Of a stretch of 32,471 bases of DNA, positions 22,482 to 30,621 are shown piece by piece. Source of the DNA: Pedosphaera sp. (GTDB lineage: Bacteria; Verrucomicrobiota; Verrucomicrobiia; Limisphaerales; DSYF01); NCBI GenBank assembly GCA_017853715.1, contig JAFMIZ010000021.1, positions 1 to 32,471 of the forward strand, written 5' to 3'. Below the pieces are notes generated by a model. That model searched no databases, had not been told where the DNA came from, and worked only from the letters and a program-made list of their open reading frames with translations. Position 1 is the stretch's first letter. Every line of letters starts with the position of its first letter. The translations under genes and the position numbers were made by a program.

Positions 22482-23555
22482 GTGCATCTGGCTCATCTGC
22501 GACTGCGGGACTTCCGCAACTACGCGCGACTGGATGTTGATTTCGCCCCGGGCTTCCACCTGTTGCTCGGCGACAACGCACAGGGCAAAACCAACATCCT
22601 GGAGGCCGTTTATTTGATGGCTACCTTGCGCTCGTTTCGCGGTGTGGGCAGCGCCCAGATGATCCGGCAGGGGGCGAAGGGTTATTTCGTGGGCGGCAAG
22701 GTGGTCGGGCAGGGCGAGGCGGAGATCAAGATGTATTGGTCGGTTGCCGAACGGAATCTCAGCCTCAATGGACGCACGGTGAAGAAGCTGGCCGAGTATC
22801 TGGGCACGCTGCGCACGGTGGTGTTTTGCACCGAAGACTTGCAGCTGATCAAAGGCACCGGGCGCGTGCGGCGGCGGTTCCTCGACTTGTTGCTGTCGCA
22901 GACGCAGCCGGGCTACCTTGGCTTGCTCCAGCGTTATGCGCACACGCTGCGCTCGCGCAACGCCCTCCTCAAGCAACGCTCGTTGGACGAGGTCGCGCTG
23001 GAGGGTTTCTCCCGCGAACTGGTGGCGGTGGGCACGGAAATCACGCGGCAACGTCGCGAAATCGTGCCGCGCATCTCACCGCTCGCCCGGCTGGCGTATC
23101 GTCGCATCTCCAACGACGCCGAGGAGCTGCGCATCGAATATCTGCCCAGCGTGAAGAAAGACTTCGCGGTGGAACTGGCCCAAAGCCGCGCGCGCGAACG
23201 GAGCCAACGCATGACGGTGGTGGGTCCGCATCGGGATGAATTGCAACTGGAACTCAATGTGCGTTCCGCCGCGCAGTTCGGCAGTGAAGGGCAGAAGCGT
23301 TCCGTGGCGATCGCCCTTAAAATGGCCCAGGCGGAATATCTGACAGGCCTGCATGGTTCCGCGCCGCTGCTGTTGATCGACGATGTGATGGGTGAATTGG
23401 ACGTGAAACGCCGCAGCGGCTTTCTGCCCTTGCTGGAGCAGGTGCATCGGTCTCGCGGTCAGGTGTTCATGACCTGCACCGAAGAGAACTGGCCGCGCGA
23501 ACTGGGGCTGGAACTGCACCGCTGGCGGGTGCACGCAGGTGCATTGAAGGCATAG
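22482..23555 (+). CDS. recF: DNA replication and repair protein RecF
   Basis: A 357-residue ABC/SMC-like ATPase that helps load RecA at gaps with RecO and RecR. Walker A is GDNAQGKTN in HLLLGDNAQGKTNILEAVYLMA. The signature region is QFGSEGQKRSVAIALKMAQAEYL, and Walker B is LLLIDDVMGELD. The segment GTLRTVVFCTEDLQLIKGTGRVRRRFLDLLLSQ is standard RecF. The start is taken as GTG at 22482 (VHLAHLRLRDFRNY), which aligns with the usual M-x-L-x-x-L-x-L-x-N/D-FRNY start; a TTG at 22455 is possible. It is not next to dnaA or dnaN here, as it is in many bacteria. Confidence 0.96.
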   Translation: MHLAHLRLRDFRNYARLDVDFAPGFHLLLGDNAQGKTNILEAVYLMATLRSFRGVGSAQMIRQGAKGYFVGGKVVGQGEAEIKMYWSVAERNLSLNGRTVKKLAEYLGTLRTVVFCTEDLQLIKGTGRVRRRFLDLLLSQTQPGYLGLLQRYAHTLRSRNALLKQRSLDEVALEGFSRELVAVGTEITRQRREIVPRISPLARLAYRRISNDAEELRIEYLPSVKKDFAVELAQSRARERSQRMTVVGPHRDELQLELNVRSAAQFGSEGQKRSVAIALKMAQAEYLTGLHGSAPLLLIDDVMGELDVKRRSGFLPLLEQVHRSRGQVFMTCTEENWPRELGLELHRWRVHAGALKA

Positions 23556-23560
23556 CGGCC

Positions 23561-24568
23561 TCAGTCGCCAGTCGACAGGGGCTCCCGGCTGAGGGCCAGT
23601 CCCCCATCCTTGGCCACTTTTGCGCGTGAGGCCTCCACTTTGATGTAGTGGAGCACCACCGGCGCGAGGATCATTCCCGGAATACCCATCAATTTTTCGC
23701 CCAGCACGATGCCGAGCAGCGTCAGCCACATGGGAGTCTTGATGCGATCACCGATGATCTTGCTGTTCAGGAAGTATTCCAGCTTGTGGATGGCGATCAG
23801 GAAGACCAGCGCGAACAACGCCATCTTCGGCGAGATGGTGAAGGCTACGAAACAAATGAGGGTGTTGCTGATGATGTTGCCGATGATGGGCAGCAGTCCG
23901 CACAGGAAGGTGGCCATGATCAACAACGGCGCGAAGGGGAAGCTGTTCCAGACCAGAAACACGCCCGTGAGCGCCGTGTTGATCAGCGAGATGACAATCT
24001 GCGCCGCGATCACCCTGGAGAAGCTGGCGTAAAAGGTCTGCATCCGCATCACCAGCTCGACCACCACCATCGAGTAAAGGCTGTCCCGCGATGTCTGGGG
24101 GTCTTCTTCCATGTCCCACCGGACGTTGAGGAACAAGCTCGCCGCGACAAACAAACCGATGAACAGCGAGGCGACCTCAAACGTGGCCGCGCGCGCGTAA
24201 CGCCCAAAGCTGGCGACCTGCTGCTGCACTTCTTCCAGAATGAGCTGCTTCGCGCTCGTCCAGTCGGTGAACGGCAGCTCGATGTGGTTCTCCTCGGCGA
24301 ATTCAACCACCCGGGGCAGCGTCGTCTCGGCGATCTGCGGCAGGGTGACATATGCCTGCTTGGCGAAGTGATAGAAACCCAGTCCGATACTCACCACGGC
24401 AACGGTGTAGAGCCCGACACCCAACAGCCGGCTGCGTCCGAAGCTGAACTTCACGATCGCGAAGTAGCCGAACAGCGCCGTCAGCACGAGCATCCCCAAA
24501 TGCAGCCAGCCAACGAGCACCAGCAGCAGTGCCATCAGGGCGTAGGAGATGCGCGTTTGCAGGCTCAT
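23561..24568 (-). CDS. AI-2E family transporter (PerM/YdiK/TqsA type)
   Basis: A 335-residue inner-membrane protein with about seven spans. The N terminus has two or three hydrophobic spans, then an extracytoplasmic helical stretch (AETTLPRVVEFAEENHIELPFTDWTSAKQLILEEVQQQVASFGRY). The conserved C-terminal part has VIAAQIVISLINTALTGVFLVW, FLCGLLPIIGNIISNTLIC, LEYFLNSKIIGDRIKTPMWLTLLGIVLGEKLMGIPGMILAPVVLHYIK. Family members export autoinducer-2 or act as Na+/H+ antiporters, so the substrate cannot be named. The start is four bases from the glyS stop, so it is probably co-transcribed as the second gene. It is convergent with recF, five bases apart. Confidence 0.9.
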   Translation of the reverse strand: MSLQTRISYALMALLLVLVGWLHLGMLVLTALFGYFAIVKFSFGRSRLLGVGLYTVAVVSIGLGFYHFAKQAYVTLPQIAETTLPRVVEFAEENHIELPFTDWTSAKQLILEEVQQQVASFGRYARAATFEVASLFIGLFVAASLFLNVRWDMEEDPQTSRDSLYSMVVVELVMRMQTFYASFSRVIAAQIVISLINTALTGVFLVWNSFPFAPLLIMATFLCGLLPIIGNIISNTLICFVAFTISPKMALFALVFLIAIHKLEYFLNSKIIGDRIKTPMWLTLLGIVLGEKLMGIPGMILAPVVLHYIKVEASRAKVAKDGGLALSREPLSTGD

Positions 24569-24572
24569 GCAA

Positions 24573-26192
24573 TCAACGCACGCGCGCCAGCAGCCACGCC
24601 GCCAGATCGCCGATGGGCAAACGCTCCTGCTTGCCGTCGTCGCGATGGCGGATGGTGACCGTGTTCAGCAACTCGGGCTTCTCGCCCAGCGTCTCGAAAT
24701 CAATCGTGACGCAATACGGTGTGCCGGCCTCGTCCTGGCGGGCATACCGGCGGCCGATGGAACCGGCGTCGTCGTAGAAGGAGTTCATCTGCGTGCGAAC
24801 CAAGTCATACACTTCTCTCGCCTTGGCGACCAGTTCCGGCTTGTTCTTGAGCAATGGCAGCACGGCCACCTTGATCGGCGCCACGCGCGGATGGAACTTC
24901 ATCACCACCGTGGTCTCGCTCTTCCCCTTGTCGTCCGTCTTGGTCTCTTCGGTGTAAGCGTTGGCGATGAGCGCGAGAATCAGGCGGTCCACACCGGCGG
25001 ACGGTTCGATGACGTGCGGGATGTACTGCCCCTTGGCCAAACCGTTCGCGTCTTCGGTCGCCTGTTTCGAAGCGAGTTCTGTTTCAACGCCGGACTTCTC
25101 GAGATACTTCTTCCGGTTCTCGTAGTAACGACGCCACAGGTCGTCCTGCTTTTCCTTGGGCAACTTGCCCCAGGCCCCGCGCAATTCCTCGTCAAACACG
25201 CCCATCGGTTTGCCGGAGAAGCGGGCATGCTGGCTCAGGTCAAAATCACTGCGGGCGGCGATGCCTTCGAGCTCTTCACCCTTCAGTTCGCCCTTCTCAT
25301 CGCGCTTGCTGAACGGGAACTTGTAGAGGATGTCCACCGTGGCGCGGGCGTAATGGGCCAGTTCCTCGGGCGTCTGGATGTGGAAGCCGAGCGTTTGCCG
25401 GGACAAGCCAATCCCCTCGTAATAACGAACACGCTCTTCGACCCAATACTGATGCCACGCCTGCCAGCCCCAATTCGGCTGCGGCTCGCCGGGATGACCC
25501 GTGGGCGGAACTGTGGCGACGGAGCCGTGAATGGCTTCGATGGCCTCGTCGGGCTTGATGAAGAATTCCAGTTCCATCTGCTCGAACTCGCGCGAGCGGA
25601 AGGTGTAGTTGCGCGGCGTGACTTCGTTGCGGAAGGCTTTGCCGATTTGCGCGATGCCGAACGGAACCTTCTGGCGCGATGTTTCCATCACGTTCTTGAA
25701 CTGCGCGAAGATGGCCTGCGCGGTTTCCGGGCGGAGATAGGCGACCGCGGAGTCATCCTGCACCGGTCCCACGTAGGTCTGGAACATCAGGTTGAAAGCA
25801 CGCGGTGCGGTCTTCTCGCCGTGACATTCGTTCACGCACTTGCTCGGCTTCTGCGGGCAGGGGATTTCATCGGTCTGGTCCGCGCGGAAACGGCCCTTGC
25901 ACGTTTTGCAGTCGATCATCGGATCGCTGAACGTCGAGACGTGGCCGCTGGCCTCCCAGATCTTGGGCGACATGATGATGGTGGCCTCCAGACCCGCGAC
26001 GTCCTCGCGCTGACGGATCATGGTGTTCCACCAGGTCTCCTTCACGTTCCGCTTCAATTCCGCGCCCAAGGGACCGTAATCCCAAAAGCCATTGATGCCG
26101 CCGTAGATTTCCGACGACTGAAATACGAACCCGCGCCGCTTGCACAGCGACACGATTTTCTCCATCAACACGTTCTCTTTGGGCTCGGCCAT
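24573..26192 (-). CDS. glyS: Glycyl-tRNA synthetase, eukaryote/archaea-type single chain
   Basis: A 539-residue class II synthetase that charges tRNA-Gly. This is the alpha2 (GlyQS-independent) type. It has SSEIYGGINGFWDYGPLGAELKRNVKETWW (motif 1 region), LRPETAQAIFAQFKN, FRNEVTPRNYTFRSREFEQMELEFF (motif 2), EPSAGVDRLILALIANAY (motif 3) and a C-terminal anticodon-binding domain (RVAPIKVAVLPLLKNKPELVAKAREVYD). A Cys-rich insert (CKTCKGRFRADQTDEIPCPQKPSKCVNEC) around residues 95-125 could hold a zinc ion. ATG at 26192 (MAEPKENVLMEKIVSLCKRRGF) is the normal N terminus; the frame is open to 26312, but that part covers a palindromic repeat. Confidence 0.96.
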   Translation of the reverse strand: MAEPKENVLMEKIVSLCKRRGFVFQSSEIYGGINGFWDYGPLGAELKRNVKETWWNTMIRQREDVAGLEATIIMSPKIWEASGHVSTFSDPMIDCKTCKGRFRADQTDEIPCPQKPSKCVNECHGEKTAPRAFNLMFQTYVGPVQDDSAVAYLRPETAQAIFAQFKNVMETSRQKVPFGIAQIGKAFRNEVTPRNYTFRSREFEQMELEFFIKPDEAIEAIHGSVATVPPTGHPGEPQPNWGWQAWHQYWVEERVRYYEGIGLSRQTLGFHIQTPEELAHYARATVDILYKFPFSKRDEKGELKGEELEGIAARSDFDLSQHARFSGKPMGVFDEELRGAWGKLPKEKQDDLWRRYYENRKKYLEKSGVETELASKQATEDANGLAKGQYIPHVIEPSAGVDRLILALIANAYTEETKTDDKGKSETTVVMKFHPRVAPIKVAVLPLLKNKPELVAKAREVYDLVRTQMNSFYDDAGSIGRRYARQDEAGTPYCVTIDFETLGEKPELLNTVTIRHRDDGKQERLPIGDLAAWLLARVR

Positions 26193-26248
26193 AGGGTGCG
26201 CAGTGTTCTGAATGGGGGATGGCAAGTCAAGGAAGGGGGTGTCAAGCG

Positions 26249-26321
26249 GAGCGCGGCTCTGCTGAAAGCCAGCCGCAGCATAATCCTTGGTTCTGCGGCT
26301 GGTCTGCGACACAGCCGCGCG
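26249..26321. repeat. Nested palindromic repeat element between glyS and the MnmC1-like gene
   Basis: An inner perfect pair CCAGCCGCAG (26269-26278) and CTGCGGCTGG (26293-26302) lies inside an outer pair GCGCGGCTCTG (26251-26261) and CACAGCCGCGC (26310-26320) with one mismatch. Together they would fold into a long hairpin of about 70 bases. It sits between two divergent starts (26192 and 26362), so it may affect both promoters. It differs in sequence from the element at 19797-19940. No second copy is seen in the window. Confidence 0.78.
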
Positions 26322-26361
26322 CCATTGTGCATAGGCCTACATCCCCAAGCTTTCCGGCGAG

Positions 26362-27270
26362 GTGCAATTGGAGTATTGGGAAACCGTGTCTGACGCCCGC
26401 TATCAACTCGTCCACCTGCAAAACGGGGCGACCTCCATCCGCTCGCTGGAGGCCGCTGAGACATTTCATCCCGTCGTGGGACCTGTGGCGGAGGCGCAGG
26501 CCCTTTACGTAAACCAGCTCCGGCTGCGCGAAAGAGCGGCCCGGCATGAGGGCGAATTTGTCATCTGGGATGTCGGACTGGGCGCGGCGGCCAACGCCCT
26601 CACCGTGCTGCGGGCGACGCAGGATCTGGCCTGCCAATTGAGGGTCGTCAGCTTTGATTGCACCCTCGAACCACTGGAGTTTGCCCTGACCCACGCCGCC
26701 GCGCTGGGCTATTTCGGAGGCTACGAAGCCCGTTTGCGTGAAATGCTCCGCGCGGGTCGCGTGACCTTCCGGGACGGACCGCAATCCGTGAACTGGATTT
26801 TTCATCAGGCAGATTTTCCCGCCCTGCTGGCCCGCGCCGTGGAGCGCTGTTCTCCCGAACGTCCCGCTGAATCGGAGTTTGGTCCTCCACCGCACGCCAT
26901 CCTGTTTGACGCGTATTCGCCCGCCCGAAACCCGGCGATGTGGACATTACCCCTGTTCACGAATTTGTTCCGGATGCTGGATCCGCAGCGTCCGTGCGCC
27001 ATGCCCACCTACTCACGAAGCACCATCATGCGGGTCACGCTGCTGCTGGCCGGCTTTTTTGTGGGCGTCGGCCACGCGACGGGCGAGAAGACGGAGACGA
27101 CGCTAGCGGCCAACACCATGCAGTTGGTTGAAGAACCGCTCGACCGCCGCTGGCTGGACCGCGCGCGCCGCTCACACCGTGCTGAGCCGCTGCATGCACC
27201 GGTGCATCACGTCGCACCGCTCTCTGATAAAAGCTGGGAACGGTTGCAGCAGCATCCGCAATTCAGGTAG
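26362..27270 (+). CDS. MnmC1-like tRNA wobble-uridine methyltransferase (methyltransferase domain only)
   Basis: A 302-residue SAM-dependent methyltransferase of the MnmC N-domain type (Methyltransf_30). Early residues TFHPVVGPVAEAQALYV match the substrate lip, where MnmC has HS..GP..EA..LYV. The SAM site is VIWDVGLGAAANAL. The diagnostic stretch is ILFDAYSPARNPAMWTLPLFTNLFRMLDPQRPCAMPTYSRSTIMRVTLLLAGFFVG. By family this would convert an aminomethyl group at the C5 position of wobble uridine. The FAD-dependent oxidase half of E. coli MnmC is absent, so it is MnmC1-like or a paralogue. The start is GTG at 26362; there is a stop at 26332-26334 and no other usable start between. The next gene, dus, begins 12 bases later. 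Confidence 0.82.
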   Translation: MQLEYWETVSDARYQLVHLQNGATSIRSLEAAETFHPVVGPVAEAQALYVNQLRLRERAARHEGEFVIWDVGLGAAANALTVLRATQDLACQLRVVSFDCTLEPLEFALTHAAALGYFGGYEARLREMLRAGRVTFRDGPQSVNWIFHQADFPALLARAVERCSPERPAESEFGPPPHAILFDAYSPARNPAMWTLPLFTNLFRMLDPQRPCAMPTYSRSTIMRVTLLLAGFFVGVGHATGEKTETTLAANTMQLVEEPLDRRWLDRARRSHRAEPLHAPVHHVAPLSDKSWERLQQHPQFR

Positions 27271-27282
27271 ATTCTCCCCTCT

Positions 27283-28332
27283 GTGAATCATCGCGAACAG
27301 TTCGAGCTGATGCTGACCGGTTCCGCGCCCATCCTGGCGCTGGCGCCGATGCAGGAAGTCACGGACTGGTCTTTCTGGAAGCTCATGGCGGGTTATGGTG
27401 GGGCGGATGTCTACTATACGGAGTATTTCCGTGTTCACGCCACCTCAAGTCTCGAGAAACCCATCCTCAAGTCCATCGACGAAAACCCGACCGGTCGTCC
27501 GGTCGTTGCCCAAATGATCGGGAACGACATCCCGTCGCTGGTGCGCACCGCGCGAGAACTTCAGCAGCATCCCATCGTGGCGGTGGACTTGAATCTCGGG
27601 TGTCCAGCGCCGGTGGTCTACAAGAAGTGCGCGGGTGGCGGGCTGTTGCGTGAACCGGAGCGCGTGGACGCCATTCTCGGCGCGTTGCGCGAGGCGGTGC
27701 GGATCAAGTTCACCGTGAAGACGCGGTTGGGGTTTGATTCGCCGGCTGTCTTTGAGCGCCTGCTGCCGATTTTTGCAAAACACTCCATTGACCTGCTGAC
27801 CGTGCACGCTCGCACGGTGAAGGAGATGTATTGGAGCGGCGTGCATTACGAATACATCGCGCAGGCGGCACAGGCGCTGCGTTGTCCGGTGCTTGCCAAT
27901 GGAAACATCTACTCGGCAGCCAAAGCCGAGGCTGTGTTACAACAGACCGGCGCGCGCGGCTTGATGATCGGGCGGGGCGCAATTCGCAACCCGTGGATGT
28001 TCCAGCAGATCCGCGATCACCTGGCTGGGCGATCCCCCTTCACGCCGGGCGGGCGCGATGTGTTGGCTTACGTGCAGGCGTTGTGGGAGTATTCCATCAA
28101 GCCGGAGACGCGGGAGTCTTCGCAAGTGATGCACATGAAGCGTTTCATGAACTTCCTCGGGCTGGGCGTGGATGCGGAGGGAAAGTTTCTGCACGAAATC
28201 CGGCGGGCGACCACCAGGGCGGAGTTCTTCGGGATTTGCGAAACGTTCCTCGACCATGACCGCCCCACGCCGCTGGAGCCGTTCAAGCTGGAGTTGAAGG
28301 AGACGGATTTATTGGCCGGCGAGCATCGGTAA
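27283..28332 (+). CDS. dus: tRNA-dihydrouridine synthase
   Basis: A 349-residue FMN enzyme that reduces uridine to dihydrouridine in the tRNA D loop. APILALAPMQEVTDWSFWKL is the FMN-binding start. The catalytic Cys is in VDLNLGCPAPVVYKKCAGGGLLREP. Later motifs are FTVKTRLGF, LLTVHARTVKEMYWSGVHYEYIAQA, CPVLANGNIYSAAKAEAVLQQTGARGLMIGRGAIRNPWMFQQI. A C-terminal helical tRNA-binding part follows (VMHMKRFMNFLGL). The sequence CAGGGLL replaces the more usual GAGALL. The start is GTG at 27283. It follows the MnmC1-like gene closely; two tRNA-modifying enzymes in one operon make sense. Confidence 0.95.
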   Translation: MNHREQFELMLTGSAPILALAPMQEVTDWSFWKLMAGYGGADVYYTEYFRVHATSSLEKPILKSIDENPTGRPVVAQMIGNDIPSLVRTARELQQHPIVAVDLNLGCPAPVVYKKCAGGGLLREPERVDAILGALREAVRIKFTVKTRLGFDSPAVFERLLPIFAKHSIDLLTVHARTVKEMYWSGVHYEYIAQAAQALRCPVLANGNIYSAAKAEAVLQQTGARGLMIGRGAIRNPWMFQQIRDHLAGRSPFTPGGRDVLAYVQALWEYSIKPETRESSQVMHMKRFMNFLGLGVDAEGKFLHEIRRATTRAEFFGICETFLDHDRPTPLEPFKLELKETDLLAGEHR

Positions 28333-28339
28333 CCCGCCC

Positions 28340-28768
28340 TCACCCATACCGATACGGCTTGCTCATCGTAAAAGTGTTTGGCAGGTGACGGATTTCGCGG
28401 ATCTCACCTTCGCGCAGCAGGACCTCCACAATGTCGAAGCGAATTTTCACCTTTGGATTGCCGAGCAACTTGAGGTAGTCCAGCGCCGTTTGGGAGAGCA
28501 GGCGGCGTTTACGGGCGTCCACGGCGGCGGCGGGACGCGCCCAGTCTTCAGAGGAACGGGTCTTCACTTCCACGAATGCCAGGCAATCATTGTCACGGAA
28601 CACCAAATCAATTTCGCCGCGGTTCGATTTGAAATTGGCCACGAGAAACTTCAGGCCCAGTGACTGGAGATGTTTCTTGGCGGCGCGCTCGCCGAGCCGG
28701 CCCCGGCGCAGATGTTCCTGCTCGTCTTTCTTGCCCAACACCTGCTTGATGCGCGCCCAGAGACCCAC
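28340..28768 (-). CDS. yraN: YraN/UPF0102 family nuclease-fold protein
   Basis: A 142-residue protein with the restriction-endonuclease-like fold. After a basic N terminus, LGERAAKKHLQSLGLKFLVANFKSNRGEIDLVFRDNDCLAFVEVKTRSSEDW gives the PD-(D/E)xK-type site: Glu and Asp in RGEIDLV and the Glu-x-Lys in VEVKTR. RKRRLLSQTALDYLKLLGNPKVKIRFDIVEVLL follows. A role in DNA processing is assumed for the family but not settled. Its start is three bases from the rnhB stop, so the two are one operon, an arrangement I recall as common (rnhB-yraN). It is convergent with dus. Confidence 0.94.
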   Translation of the reverse strand: MGLWARIKQVLGKKDEQEHLRRGRLGERAAKKHLQSLGLKFLVANFKSNRGEIDLVFRDNDCLAFVEVKTRSSEDWARPAAAVDARKRRLLSQTALDYLKLLGNPKVKIRFDIVEVLLREGEIREIRHLPNTFTMSKPYRYG

Positions 28769-28771
28769 GGC

Positions 28772-29425
28772 TTAGAGGAGTTCGGGTTGCTTCGGCTTCA
28801 GCGGGGCGAAGCTGCGGCGGTGGATGGGGCAGGGGCCGTGTTGGCGGATGGCCTCGAGATGTTGCGGCGTGCCGTAGCCCTTGTGGACGGCGAAACCATA
28901 CTCTGGCCAGCGTGTGTGCCAATCAGCCGCTTGGCGATCACGCGTCACTTTGGCCAGCACGCTGGCCGCCGCAATGGAAAAGCTTCGCGAGTCGCCTTTC
29001 ACAAGCGCGGTTTGGGGAAAGCGCAACGACTTCACCGGGTTGCCGTCCACCAGCGCATGTTCGGGCATGGGGTCCAGCCGGGCAAGGGCGGCGTTCATGG
29101 CTCGGTGCGTGGCTTGCAGGATGTTGATTTGGTCAATCAATCCCGCATCAACGGAGGCCACGGCGAAGCGAACCTCCGGGAGTGCCGTAAGCACGGCAAA
29201 GAATTCTTCCCGACGTGCCTCGGTAAGCTGTTTGGAGTCGTTCAGGCCGCGCAGGGTGGAGGGCAAGCCGGATTCCGCCCACTCAGGTGGCAGAATCGCG
29301 GCGGCGGCGACCACCGGCCCGGCCAACGGGCCCCGACCCGCTTCGTCCACCCCGGCGACCCTTGTCAGGCCGCTGGCCCAGAGCTGGGATTCGAACTCGA
29401 AAAGATTTGCCGCCGCGCGTGCCAT
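28772..29425 (-). CDS. rnhB: Ribonuclease HII
   Basis: A 217-residue nuclease that cuts RNA in RNA-DNA hybrids and at single ribonucleotides in DNA. GVDEAGRGPLAGPVVAAAAIL carries the first Asp-Glu pair. Further motifs are GLNDSKQLTEARREEFF, LVDGNP with the third Asp, VKGDSRSFSIAAASVLAKVTRD with the last Asp, and YGFAVHKGYGTPQHLEAIRQHGPCPIHRRSFAP. ATG at 29425 (MARAAANLFEFESQLWASG) fits the family; the frame stays open to 29923 but that part is antisense to the kinase gene. Divergent from the kinase gene across 135 bases. Confidence 0.96.
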   Translation of the reverse strand: MARAAANLFEFESQLWASGLTRVAGVDEAGRGPLAGPVVAAAAILPPEWAESGLPSTLRGLNDSKQLTEARREEFFAVLTALPEVRFAVASVDAGLIDQINILQATHRAMNAALARLDPMPEHALVDGNPVKSLRFPQTALVKGDSRSFSIAAASVLAKVTRDRQAADWHTRWPEYGFAVHKGYGTPQHLEAIRQHGPCPIHRRSFAPLKPKQPELL

Positions 29426-29560
29426 TGCGGGAAGAGCTTTGCGGGAGGGCAGGATTTGAAAAGGCAAAACTTCACCCGGGCCAGCCCCGAGCCGCCTTCC
29501 AGAAATTTGCGCATGTTTGTGCGCTTGTGGGTTTTCGAGCCGCAGTGCTACATTTCCGAC

Positions 29561-30556
29561 ATGAGCACGGACAAGCCTCTGAAGATGGTCACTTGCATGA
29601 GTTGCAACACCAGGGTGTTTATCCCCGGGGACCTGCAACCTCTTTCCAGTGTGCCGTGCAGCAAGTGCGGTCACTCCATCATGATGCCCCTGCGCCTGCG
29701 CGGCATCGAACTGCGCGCCAAGATCGCCAGCGGCGGCATGGGCACGGTGTATCGGTCCTTCGATACGGTGTTGGAACGCGAGATCGCCGTGAAGGTGATG
29801 AAGCGCGAGATCGAGGAGGATCCCAAGGGTCTCGAAAGTTTCTATCGCGAAGCGCGCGCACAGGCGGCGTTGAACCACACGAACATCGTCCAGATCTACA
29901 GCTACGACGATTGGGAGGGGCAACGCTTCCTCTCCATGGAACTCGCCGATCGCGGAACGCTGGATTCACGCATTGAAAAAAACAAGCGGCTCCCGGAACT
30001 CGAAGTGCTCGACATCGGGATCAAGGTTGCCTCCGCCCTGGACCTTGTGCTGAAGCACGATTTGATTCACTGCGACATCAAGCCCGGCAACATCCTCTTC
30101 AACGCCGACAATGAACCCAAGCTGGTTGATTTCGGTCTGGCGCGGAAGGCGGACTCCGAGCCGGATGACGACTTGCGCGGCACGCCGTATTACGTGGCTC
30201 CGGAGAAGGTGAAACGCGAGAAGGAGACCTTCCTGTCCGACATGTACAGCTTGGGCGGCACGCTTTACCACGCGCTGACCGGCCATACGCCGTTTGAAGC
30301 GCCAACGGTGGAGGAATTGGTCGCGGCGCACGTCCATATCGCCTTGGTGCCGCCGAACCAGGTATTGCCGGAGGTGACCCAGGCCACCAGCGATTCCATC
30401 GCCAAAATGATGGCGAAGCATCCCGGTGACCGCTTCCTCAGCTACGATGAGTTGAGCATGGCTCTTGAGTTCGCGCGGACCCAGTTGCTCATCCAGCAAT
30501 CACAGACGCCCGAGGTGGATCGTCCCAAGGGCAAGACCAGTTGGTGGCGGCGATGA
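29561..30556 (+). CDS. Ser/Thr protein kinase with N-terminal zinc ribbon
   Basis: A 331-residue Hanks-type kinase. Residues 12-36 hold two CxxC pairs (CMSC, CSKC), a small zinc ribbon. The kinase domain follows: glycine loop ASGGMGTVY, the ATP-binding Lys78 in IAVKVMK, helix-C Glu97, catalytic loop HCDIKPGNIL with Asp172, DFG at 190-192, and an activation segment reading RGTPYYVAPEKV. The catalytic motif has Cys in place of the usual Arg (HCD for HRD). The C-terminal tail is short with no membrane span or sensor domain, so it should be soluble. ATG at 29561 (MSTDKPLKM) is chosen because the region upstream is antisense to rnhB. An FHA protein in the window is a conceivable reader; this is not demonstrated. 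Confidence 0.92.
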   Translation: MSTDKPLKMVTCMSCNTRVFIPGDLQPLSSVPCSKCGHSIMMPLRLRGIELRAKIASGGMGTVYRSFDTVLEREIAVKVMKREIEEDPKGLESFYREARAQAALNHTNIVQIYSYDDWEGQRFLSMELADRGTLDSRIEKNKRLPELEVLDIGIKVASALDLVLKHDLIHCDIKPGNILFNADNEPKLVDFGLARKADSEPDDDLRGTPYYVAPEKVKREKETFLSDMYSLGGTLYHALTGHTPFEAPTVEELVAAHVHIALVPPNQVLPEVTQATSDSIAKMMAKHPGDRFLSYDELSMALEFARTQLLIQQSQTPEVDRPKGKTSWWRR

Positions 30557-30621
30557 ATTCGTGCAGGGTGTGGTTCAATGGTTCCTCGGCGGGGGCGTCC
30601 ACGGCTTGAGGAACTCCACCG

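Noticed and set aside
26193-26312. 40-codon N-terminal extension of glyS
   Set aside because: It covers the palindromic repeat and is not part of the known synthetase start; MAEPKENVLMEKI is the normal beginning.
28670-29560. Upstream extension of the kinase reading frame
   Set aside because: It is antisense to rnhB and the end of yraN; the sequence has no kinase-type feature and the ATG at 29561 directly precedes the zinc ribbon.
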